From Porphyrobacter sp. UBA7686 (lineage in GTDB: Bacteria > Pseudomonadota > Alphaproteobacteria > Sphingomonadales > Sphingomonadaceae), in contig DLGU01000032.1 in assembly GCA_002482865.1 (NCBI GenBank), forward strand, positions 1 through 13,081: DNA of 13,081 nucleotides, given 5' to 3'. Numbering within the stretch: position 1 is the stretch's first letter; the number at the start of each line of letters is the position of its first letter. Below the pieces are notes generated by a model, which saw nothing but the letters and a program-made list of their open reading frames with translations, searched no databases and was not told the origin of the DNA. Position numbers and translations under genes: made by a program. Below, piece by piece: positions 7,150 to 13,081 of the stretch.

Positions 7150-7950
7150 TTATTCGGCCGCAGCAGCGTTCCCGGCGTTAGCATCTGCGGGCTCAAGGGC
7201 GTCATCGGTGACCCCTTCGTCCTTGAGCAGCTTCTTCACATCGACCACCGCATCCACGCCCATCAGGCCCGCCATCTGGCGCGCGCGGCTGCGCAGCGTT
7301 TCCGGCAGATCTTCATCCTTGGCGATCGCGGCGAACATCTTGCCCGCCTCAGCGCGGTTGCCGGCTTCGAGATGGGCCATCGCCACCAGCTCAGCGGCCG
7401 AGCCGAAATAGGCACCGCCCGGCTTGGCGAGCGGCGACAGCTGGGCGATCACATCCGCCGGCTTCATGCGGTCAAAGTTGAGGCTGACGTCGCGCACGCG
7501 GGCCAGATCGCGCAGCGCCGGGGGCGCTTCGGCGTCGGCTGCGATTTCCTTGAACAAGCCGGTTGCCTTGTCGTTATTGCCTTCTTCCAGCGCCGCAGCC
7601 GCTTGCAGGAACCGCGCTGCCGCCCGCGCACCGGGCGCAGAGCCATCGGCCAGCAGCGGAGCGACCTTGTCGGACGCGGTCTTGAAATCGCGCTTGTCCA
7701 TGTAATCGAGCGCGGAGATCAGCGTTTCGGACTGCTCCTCCAGCGCCTTTTCCGAGTAATAATCCCAGATCAGATAGCCGCCCAGACCAGCCAACCCCAG
7801 CAGGATCACCCCCAGCACCTTGATCCCGTGATCGCGCATGAAGGAGTAGAGCGCATCTTCGCGCACAGCTTCATCGATCTCGCGGATCAGAACTTCGTCC
7901 TCGCGCGAAGGGGTAGCGGGGACCGGGGTCGTGGTAGGCGTGCGCGCCAT
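7150..7950 (-). CDS. YfgM-like membrane-anchored tetratricopeptide protein
   Basis: This 266-residue protein has a cytoplasmic N-terminus rich in Pro/Thr, an acidic helix (REDEVLIREIDEAVREDAL), one membrane segment at about 43-61 (IKVLGVILLGLAGLGGYLI) and a periplasmic alpha-helical region with TPR-like repeats (for example ARAAARFLQAAAALEEGNND and ELVAMAHLEAGNRAEAG). This layout and the position directly before bamB match YfgM, an ancillary SecYEG-associated periplasmic chaperone factor in E. coli. The C-terminus is a low-complexity Ala/Asp/Glu tail. The ATG at 7950 has GAGG nine bases upstream. TPR repeats are divergent, so the fold call is moderate, but synteny supports it. A candidate promoter lies at 8008-8036. 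Confidence 0.85.
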   Translation of the reverse strand: MARTPTTTPVPATPSREDEVLIREIDEAVREDALYSFMRDHGIKVLGVILLGLAGLGGYLIWDYYSEKALEEQSETLISALDYMDKRDFKTASDKVAPLLADGSAPGARAAARFLQAAAALEEGNNDKATGLFKEIAADAEAPPALRDLARVRDVSLNFDRMKPADVIAQLSPLAKPGGAYFGSAAELVAMAHLEAGNRAEAGKMFAAIAKDEDLPETLRSRARQMAGLMGVDAVVDVKKLLKDEGVTDDALEPADANAGNAAAAE

Positions 7951-8007
7951 GGGGGCCTCGTAATCCTGATCTGTGTCATGCGCCGCGCGTGGCGGCCGGA
8001 AGCGCGC

Positions 8008-8036
8008 TCTTTAGGCAGGTGACGCCCTGCACGCAA
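8008..8036 (-). promoter_or_regulatory. Possible promoter of the TPR-bamB operon
   Basis: Read on the minus strand, TTGCGT (8036-8031) and TAAAGA (8013-8008) are separated by exactly 17 bases and sit about 58 bases before the TPR start codon. The match to the sigma-70 consensus is only fair (about 4/6 and 3/6). The spacer contains an inverted repeat, GCAGG-GCGTCA-CCTGC, which could be an operator or chance. Confidence 0.3.
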
Positions 8037-8037
8037 T

Positions 8038-8067
8038 GGTAGGCCTTGGGGGTAGGCCTTGGGGTAG
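8038..8067. repeat. 13-bp tandem duplication
   Basis: GGTAGGCCTTGGG occurs at 8038-8050 and again directly at 8051-8063, and a third partial copy GGTAG ends at 8067. The run lies in the 177-bp gap between the GT4 stop and the TPR start, just upstream of the candidate TPR-bamB promoter. It is a direct repeat that could vary in copy number by slippage. Confidence 0.85.
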
Positions 8068-8127
8068 CAGCAGGGCGAGGCGGGGAATGGCTCACGCGAA
8101 TTGAACGGGGGATGAAGCGCCTCGGTT

Positions 8128-9267
8128 TCAAAAATCGCGCTGCATCGCGTTGGCGTAGACCGCGGCGTAGCGCGCCAGCATGGCGGCAAGGTCGAACTCG
8201 GCCTGCGCGCGGGTCTGGTTGGCGGCGCCCAGACTTGCGCGCAGGGCTGCGTCTGCGGCGAGTTGCACCAGCGCAGCAGAGAGCGCGGGCGTATCCTGCG
8301 GCGGCGTGATGAGGGCACGGTTGGGTTCAGCGAGGATCGCGGCAATATCGCCGACATCGGGCGCGGCCACCGGCAGGCCCGCCGCCATCGCTTCGACCAC
8401 CGAGAGCGGGAATTGCTCGGAGGCGGAAGACAGCGCGAAGATATCGAACAGCCCCACCACCCGCGCCGGATCGACCGCCCCGGGCAGGTGCACGCGGTCC
8501 GCCATGCCGTGACGTGCGGCAGCAGCGAGGATCGCGGCGCGCTCCGGCCCCTCGCCGCAAATCACCAGATGCCATTCGGGCGGGAGCGCCGCGCAAGCCT
8601 CGACCAGCGTGGGGAGCTGCTTGACCGGGCGCAGGCCCGCCAGCGTGCCGACCCAGCGCTGGCCTTCGGGCTTGGGCATGGGAAGCGCCGCCGGATCGGG
8701 CGCGGCGGCGAAGTCGGCGGTGTCGATCCCGTTGGCAATGCGGTGGACACGCCGCGCGGGTTGGCCCCATGCTTGGCGCGCGATGGCCTCCAGCCCGGTC
8801 GAAGGCACGATCACGGCCTCCGCCGCGCGCAGCGCCACACGGCGATAGAAATTGCGTGTGGGTTTAAGCCGCTCGGCCTCGTCCTCGTTGAAGCCGTCCT
8901 CGTGATGCGCCAGCGGCGGCAGACCGAAGGCGCGCGCGAACACCCGGTGCGCCATCACCGCATCCATCGCGCCCCAATTATAGGTGCAGACGAGATCGAA
9001 CCCTCGCATCGCCCGGGCCAGACGCGCCAGCCGTGCGGGAGTGGGCTTGCCTTTCAGCGAAGGAAAGTCCTGCGGATAATCCACTGGCACACCCGGATCG
9101 ATCAGCGCAGCAGCCGCCATCGCTTGCGGTTCGGCGGAGACAACAGTGTGGTGGAGACGCGGCCCCCACGCGTTCATCAGCCGGGCGCAGCGCACTTCCT
9201 TGCCGCCGGCGCTGAAGGTGGAATGAAGGTGCAGGATCCGGGGAACACCCCCGGAGGTCTGGCTCAC
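8128..9267 (-). CDS. Glycosyltransferase family 4 (GT-B fold)
   Basis: This 379-residue retaining glycosyltransferase has a GT-B two-domain layout. The N-terminal domain starts with ILHLHSTFSAGGKEVRCARL (11-30), including the glycine-rich loop. The acceptor side contains HHEDGFNEDE (121-130). The C-terminal nucleotide-sugar domain has NGIDT (179-183), GLRPVKQL (211-218, with R213 and K216), CGEGPER and the EX7E motif SEQFPLSVVEA (E284, E292). No membrane segment or signal is seen, so it probably acts in the cytoplasm or at the inner face of the membrane. Sugar donor and acceptor are not predictable. It starts with GTG, and that codon overlaps the TGA of the hydrolase gene (GTGA), indicating translational coupling. 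No other polysaccharide genes are in the window. Confidence 0.9.
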   Translation of the reverse strand: MSQTSGGVPRILHLHSTFSAGGKEVRCARLMNAWGPRLHHTVVSAEPQAMAAAALIDPGVPVDYPQDFPSLKGKPTPARLARLARAMRGFDLVCTYNWGAMDAVMAHRVFARAFGLPPLAHHEDGFNEDEAERLKPTRNFYRRVALRAAEAVIVPSTGLEAIARQAWGQPARRVHRIANGIDTADFAAAPDPAALPMPKPEGQRWVGTLAGLRPVKQLPTLVEACAALPPEWHLVICGEGPERAAILAAAARHGMADRVHLPGAVDPARVVGLFDIFALSSASEQFPLSVVEAMAAGLPVAAPDVGDIAAILAEPNRALITPPQDTPALSAALVQLAADAALRASLGAANQTRAQAEFDLAAMLARYAAVYANAMQRDF

Positions 9268-10130
9268 TCCACCCCATCCAGCAGGTCGAGGATCGCGGCG
9301 CGCACCTCGGGCTCATCCAGCGTCGGCGCATGGCCCACGCGCGGGACGGTGATCGTCCGCATCGCCGGATTGCGCACCCCCATTTGCGCAACCGTGTCGG
9401 CGCTGAGCAGATCGGACAGGCCGCCCCGCACCAGCAGCATCGGGACATCGCGCAGGGCTTCGAAGGCGAGCCACAGGTTGGCCGGCGCCGCATTGCCCGG
9501 TTTGGCGAAGGGTTCGGCAATCGCCATGTCGTAATCAAAGCTGATCCGCCCGTTCTGCGTCACCACCATCGTCCGCTTGGCCATTTCGAGCCACTGGTCG
9601 ATGTCATAATCGGGAAAGGCTGCGCCGTGCGCCTCGGCCAGACCGCGCGCGGCATGGACCCAGGTGGGATAGCTGCGGCCCTGCCCGACATAGCCCGAGA
9701 TGCGTGCCAGTCCCTCGGCGTCCACCACCGGGCCGATGTCATTCATCACCACCGCCGCCATCCGTCCGGGCGCGCCATGCGCCATCAGCATCGTCATCAG
9801 TCCGCCCATCGACGTGCCGATTGCCACGAAGCGAGTGATGCCCTGTTCGGAGAGCAGCTTTTCCACATCCGCGACATAGGTGACGGGGGAATAGGTGTCC
9901 GAATCCGGCGCATAGTCGCTTTCCCCGCGCCCGCGCATCTCGGTCACGATCACCCGGCGGGTGGCCGACAGCGCTTCGGCAAGCCCGGCAAAATCGCGGG
10001 CGTTGCGGGTGAGGCCGTGCATGCACAGCACCGGGCACAGGGTGCTTCCCTCTGGCCCGGGATAGTTGCGGTAATGCAGGTTCAATCCATCGCTGCTGGT
10101 CCAGAAGCGATCTTCGTATGTGGCGGCCAT
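9264..10130 (-). CDS. Alpha/beta hydrolase
   Basis: This 288-residue protein has the classical alpha/beta hydrolase order: oxyanion segment CMHGLTRN (36-43), TEMRGRGES (63-71), nucleophile elbow GTSMGG with Ser107, an acid in RGGLSDLL (D240 likely), and catalytic His267 in VGHAPTLDEP. A lid-like insertion occupies about 130-215. There is no signal peptide, so it is probably cytoplasmic. The substrate is not predictable; esterase, lactonase or haloperoxidase-like enzymes share this pattern. It is the first gene of a two-gene unit with the GT4 gene, overlapping it by four bases. The ATG at 10130 lies in CATG, so an opposite-strand ATG at 10129 overlaps it. Confidence 0.92.
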   Translation of the reverse strand: MAATYEDRFWTSSDGLNLHYRNYPGPEGSTLCPVLCMHGLTRNARDFAGLAEALSATRRVIVTEMRGRGESDYAPDSDTYSPVTYVADVEKLLSEQGITRFVAIGTSMGGLMTMLMAHGAPGRMAAVVMNDIGPVVDAEGLARISGYVGQGRSYPTWVHAARGLAEAHGAAFPDYDIDQWLEMAKRTMVVTQNGRISFDYDMAIAEPFAKPGNAAPANLWLAFEALRDVPMLLVRGGLSDLLSADTVAQMGVRNPAMRTITVPRVGHAPTLDEPEVRAAILDLLDGVE

Positions 10131-10203
10131 GACCGGCGATATTCCCTTTGGTCCAAGTGGCGCGCGCCTTGCGCTGCGCTACGCTTGTCCCCACTATCGC
10201 GGG
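10131..10203. promoter_or_regulatory. Divergent hydrolase/selO intergenic region
   Basis: This 73-bp gap should hold promoters for both divergent units. On the plus strand TTGCGC (10169-10174) and CACTAT (10192-10197) are 17 bases apart. If used, transcription would start at or very near the A of the selO ATG, giving a leaderless or almost leaderless message, which would fit the weak ribosome site. The boxes are poor matches. No clear promoter was found for the hydrolase direction. Confidence 0.25.
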
Positions 10204-11625
10204 ATGAGCGAGCCTGTGCAACACCCGCCTGAAATTCACCCCTCCGTGGCCTATCATGGCGACCCTGCGATCTTGACCCTGGCGGATTGGCTGGGCGACG
10301 CGGTGGCGCCCGCCGACTTCCCGGAGACGCGGCTACGCTGGCGCAATGACCGCGCGGCGGCGAGCGTCGGCCTGGCGGACCTTTCAGACGCGGACTGGGC
10401 GGCGCATTTCGGGCGCTTTCAGCCCTTGCCGGATAACCTCCCCCACCCGCTCGCGCTGCGTTATCACGGGCACCAGTTCCGGGTGTACAACCCCGAGATC
10501 GGCGACGGACGCGGGTTCCTGTTCGCGCAGCTGCGCGATGCGCGGGGGCGGTTGATGGACCTCGGCACCAAGGGTTCGGGCACCACCCCGTGGAGCCGCG
10601 CAGGCGATGGGCGGCTGACGCTGAAAGGCGCAGTTCGCGAGATTCTGGCGACCGAGATGCTGGAGGCGCTTGGCGTCCACACCTCCAGAACCTTCAGCGT
10701 GATCGAGACCGGCGAGCGGCTGTGGCGCGGGGACGAGCCTTCGCCCACACGTTCCGCCGTGCTGGTGCGCCTTTCCCATTCGCACATCCGCATCGGCACC
10801 TTCCAGCGGTTGCTGGCGCTGGAGCAGGCGGACGAGTTGGCGGCGCTGATCGACTATTGCCTCACCCACTTCCCCGGCCCGCCCCCGCCCGAAGACGCGC
10901 CGGGCCGCGATGAGCCCGCGATCCGGCTGATGCACAATGTGGTCGAGCGCATGGCCGATCTCGCCGCCAGCTACATGGTCGCAGGCTTCGTCCACGGCGT
11001 GCTCAACACCGATAACATGAACGTGACGGGCGAAAGCTTCGACTACGGCCCGTGGCGCTGGCTGCCGGAATGGGAACCGGACTTCACCGCCGCCTATTTC
11101 GACCACGCGGGCCTGTATTCCTTCGGCCGCCAGCCCGAGGCGCTGCATTGGAACTGCGGCCAACTGGCGGTCGCGCTCCGCCTCCATGCCGAGACCGCGC
11201 CGCTGGTGGCTGCGCTCGAACGGTTCGGGCCGCTCTATATGGCTGCCGTGGCGCGGCGGTGGTGCTGGCGGCTGGGCGTTGTGCCGCAGGGGCTTGAGGC
11301 CGACACACAACTGGTCGCTGCCTGCGAAGCGGCAATGCGCGATAGCAAGGCGCAGCCCGATGCTTTCTTCTTCGACCATCGCGGCGGGCGTGGACCTGCG
11401 ACGGGCGCGGTCGCGGAGGCGCTGGCGGGTTACGAGCCTGTCGAAGCAACCCACCCCTATTGGTCAGATCCCGCACCTCAATCCATGCTGATCGACGAGG
11501 TCGAGGCGATCTGGGCCGCCATCGCCGAGAATGACGACTGGGCGCCGCTCAACGCCAAGGTCATAGCCCTGCGCCGGATGGGCGCCGCCCATGGCGCCGC
11601 TCCGATACCTGCCGGTCATGCATAG
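10204..11625 (+). CDS. selO: Protein adenylyltransferase SelO (YdiU family)
   Basis: This 473-residue pseudokinase-fold enzyme transfers AMP to protein Ser/Thr/Tyr residues and is linked to redox stress. Visible motifs are YHGHQFRVYNPEIGDGRG (87-104), LGTKGSGTTPWSRAGDGR (120-137, with K123), LKGAVREIL (140-148) and VHGVLNTDNMNVTGESFDYG (263-282). D270, N271 and D280 show the spacing of the catalytic Asp and Mg-binding residues in studied SelO proteins. The ATG at 10204 gives the expected N-terminus; frames from 10120 or 10129 would overlap the divergent hydrolase. After about residue 360 the sequence departs from E. coli SelO: the usual VLRNW-type helix and terminal Cys motif are not seen, and the end is Ala/Gly-rich. 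Core catalysis should be intact. Confidence 0.93.
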   Translation: MSEPVQHPPEIHPSVAYHGDPAILTLADWLGDAVAPADFPETRLRWRNDRAAASVGLADLSDADWAAHFGRFQPLPDNLPHPLALRYHGHQFRVYNPEIGDGRGFLFAQLRDARGRLMDLGTKGSGTTPWSRAGDGRLTLKGAVREILATEMLEALGVHTSRTFSVIETGERLWRGDEPSPTRSAVLVRLSHSHIRIGTFQRLLALEQADELAALIDYCLTHFPGPPPPEDAPGRDEPAIRLMHNVVERMADLAASYMVAGFVHGVLNTDNMNVTGESFDYGPWRWLPEWEPDFTAAYFDHAGLYSFGRQPEALHWNCGQLAVALRLHAETAPLVAALERFGPLYMAAVARRWCWRLGVVPQGLEADTQLVAACEAAMRDSKAQPDAFFFDHRGGRGPATGAVAEALAGYEPVEATHPYWSDPAPQSMLIDEVEAIWAAIAENDDWAPLNAKVIALRRMGAAHGAAPIPAGHA

Positions 11626-11632
11626 CCATCGC

Positions 11633-11668
11633 CGCCCCTATCTTTTCGGCCCCGGCCGCGATAGGGCG
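11633..11668 (+). terminator. Hairpin after selO, possible terminator
   Basis: CGCCCCTATC (11633-11642) pairs with GATAGGGCG (11660-11668) with one bulged C, nine paired bases in all. The loop contains CGGCCCCGGCCG, which can add a small inner stem. It begins eight bases after the selO stop codon. No T-run follows, so it may be a weak or factor-assisted terminator, separating selO from astD. Confidence 0.4.
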
Positions 11669-11712
11669 CAAGGTCACTGCGGGGGCAAGTCAAACAGGCG
11701 GATAGCGGCACA

Positions 11713-13081
11713 ATGAACGGCGACGCGACCGACAATATCCTTATCTCCACCGAACCGGCCAGCGGTGAGGAATTGTGGCGCGGGCCGATCAGCGATGTCG
11801 ATGCGGCAGTCAGCACCGCGCGCCGCGCTTGGGCGGCCTGGGCTGCCCGCGCCCTGACCGACCGGATCGCGGTGATGCGGACCTTCTCCAATATCGTGAA
11901 GCGTGACAACGAAGAGCTCGCCACCCTGATCGCACGCGAAGCGGGCAAGCCGCTGTGGGAAGCCCGCAGCGAAGTCGATGCAGTCGTGAACAAGGTCGAT
12001 ATCGCGGTGCAGGCCTATGCCGAGCGTACCGGCAAGAAGAAGTTCGATTCCGGGATCAATGGCAGCGCCGCCGTCCGGCACAAGCCGCATGGGGTGATGG
12101 CGGTGCTCGGCCCCTATAACTTCCCCGCGCACCTGCCCAATGGCCACATCGTCCCGGCGTTGATCGCGGGCAATGCGGTGCTGTTCAAGCCTTCGGAAAA
12201 GACGCCTGCTGTCGGAGAAGCGCTGGTGTCGGCCTTCCACCGCGCCGGGGTGCCAGAAGACGTGATCCAGCTCGTCATCGGCGGGCCGGAGGAAGGCAAG
12301 GCGCTGGTTGCCCATCCGGGCATCGACGGGGTGCTGTTCACCGGATCGGCGCAAGCCGGGATCGCGATCAACCGCAAGCTCGCCGCCAATCCGGGCAAGA
12401 TCGTCGCGCTGGAAATGGGCGGCAACAACCCCATCGTGGTGATCGACACGCCCAAGCTGACCGATGCCGCTGCGGTGATCCTCCAAAGCGCTTTCACCAG
12501 CGCCGGGCAGCGCTGCACCGCCGCGCGCCGGTTGATCGTGAAAGAGAGCATCTACGACGATCTGATGGCCGAACTGGTGCCAATGGCGCGCAAGCTGATG
12601 GTGGGTGACCCGATGGGCGAACCCCAGCCCTTCATGGGGCCGGTGATCGACAACGAGACCGCCGACCGCCTGTCCGAAAGCTTCGTCGCGCTGATTACCG
12701 CCGGGGGCCGCGCGCTGCTGCATATGCGCCGCAGCGTGCCTGACCTGCCCTTCCTGAGCCCCGGCATCATCGATGTCACCGACATACCCGACCGGCCCGA
12801 TATCGAGCTGTTCGGCCCCCTGCTGCAAGTGATCCGCGTCCCCGATTTCGACACGGCCATTGCCGAAGCGAACAACACCCGCTTTGGCCTGTCAGCCTCG
12901 CTGATTGGTGGCAGTCCCGAGGATTACGGGCGGTTCTGGGCCAATATCCGCGCCGGGATCATCAACTGGAATTCGCCCACCAACGGCGCTTCGTCCAAGG
13001 CCCCGTTCGGCGGGATCGGCCTGTCAGGGAATCACCGCCCGGCAGCCTATTACGCCGCCGATTACTGCGCCTATCCGGTCG
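11713..13081 (+). CDS. astD: N-succinylglutamate 5-semialdehyde dehydrogenase AstD (3' end cut by window)
   Basis: Translation from the ATG at 11713 runs open for 456 codons to the window edge. The enzyme oxidises succinylglutamate semialdehyde with NAD+ in the arginine succinyltransferase (AST) pathway. Aldehyde dehydrogenase features are PYNFP (N136), FKPSE (K159), the FTGSAQAG dinucleotide turn (209-216), ALEMGGNNP (E234), SAGQRCT (catalytic C268) and ELFGP (E365). Specific AstD resemblance comes from RHKPHGVMAVLGPYNFPAHL, NGHIVPAL, GEPQPFMGPVI and FGGIGLSGNHRPAAYYAADY near the end, which align with E. coli AstD (492 residues), so about 25-35 residues are missing. The ribosome site is weak (AGGCGGA about 14 bases upstream). 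Other ast genes may lie beyond the edge; none is visible here. Confidence 0.95.
   Translation, partial: MNGDATDNILISTEPASGEELWRGPISDVDAAVSTARRAWAAWAARALTDRIAVMRTFSNIVKRDNEELATLIAREAGKPLWEARSEVDAVVNKVDIAVQAYAERTGKKKFDSGINGSAAVRHKPHGVMAVLGPYNFPAHLPNGHIVPALIAGNAVLFKPSEKTPAVGEALVSAFHRAGVPEDVIQLVIGGPEEGKALVAHPGIDGVLFTGSAQAGIAINRKLAANPGKIVALEMGGNNPIVVIDTPKLTDAAAVILQSAFTSAGQRCTAARRLIVKESIYDDLMAELVPMARKLMVGDPMGEPQPFMGPVIDNETADRLSESFVALITAGGRALLHMRRSVPDLPFLSPGIIDVTDIPDRPDIELFGPLLQVIRVPDFDTAIAEANNTRFGLSASLIGGSPEDYGRFWANIRAGIINWNSPTNGASSKAPFGGIGLSGNHRPAAYYAADYCAYPV

Noticed and set aside
6874..8022. 382-codon plus-strand frame across bamB and the TPR gene
   Set aside because: Crosses two minus-strand genes and their intergenic gap; no domain seen.
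8077..8123. GAGGCG/CGCCTC arms as a terminator for the GT4 gene
   Set aside because: Only six pairs with a loop of about 35 bases and no T-run; likely chance in GC-rich DNA.
8263..9534. 423-codon plus-strand frame across the GT4 and hydrolase genes
   Set aside because: Spans two supported minus-strand genes and is rich in Arg/His/Gln as expected of a shadow frame.
10384..11454. 356-codon open frame opposite selO
   Set aside because: Shadow of the selO frame; no motifs, and it lies wholly within a well-supported gene.
11674..12828. 384-codon open frame on the minus strand opposite astD
   Set aside because: The plus strand encodes a clear aldehyde dehydrogenase; the opposite frame has no recognisable motifs and typical shadow composition.
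1..13081. Defence system, prophage or mobile island
   Set aside because: No nuclease, helicase, integrase, transposase, toxin-antitoxin or tRNA junction was found; composition and codon use are even across the window.

Overview
This window looks like ordinary core chromosome of a GC-rich alphaproteobacterium. The best guess is Sphingomonadales, probably Erythrobacter-like or a relative. Reasons are the strong G/C bias at third codon positions, a plant-type glutamate-cysteine ligase next to rsmE and ubiA, a BamB lipoprotein beside a YfgM-like TPR protein, and small palindromic repeats with the core TCTCGACTTCGCTCGA. The assignment is inference; no rRNA or other decisive marker is present. There are no tRNA or rRNA genes, CRISPR arrays, transposases or phage genes.

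Left part (1-4201): two facing REP-like palindromes sit at the left edge. Then come two minus-strand genes four bases apart, ubiA (ubiquinone prenyltransferase) and a downstream SRAP-family DNA-protein crosslink gene. Divergent from ubiA are rsmE (16S rRNA m3U1498 methyltransferase), gshA (glutathione synthesis, first step) and a small ABM-fold, YgiN-like monooxygenase 14 bases after gshA. The theme is housekeeping with a redox/quinone/thiol flavour.

Middle (4204-7950, minus strand): a YfgM-like membrane-anchored TPR protein and bamB form an envelope-biogenesis pair. An imperfect inverted repeat touches the bamB stop codon. Farther on is an unusual 474-residue polytopic membrane protein whose C-terminus carries an isoprenylcysteine/phospholipid methyltransferase-like motif. 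It converges on the ABM gene with only two bases between the stop codons.

Right part (7951-13081): a 177-bp gap holds a 13-bp tandem duplication and a possible promoter for the TPR-bamB pair. Next, on the minus strand, an alpha/beta hydrolase and a GT4 glycosyltransferase overlap by GTGA. Divergent from the hydrolase is selO (protein AMPylase, with a C-terminus unlike the classical form), then a hairpin, then astD (arginine succinyltransferase pathway), which runs off the right edge.

I do not see a convincing new multi-gene system. The items most worth a second look are the polytopic methyltransferase, the altered SelO C-terminus and the translationally coupled hydrolase-glycosyltransferase pair.
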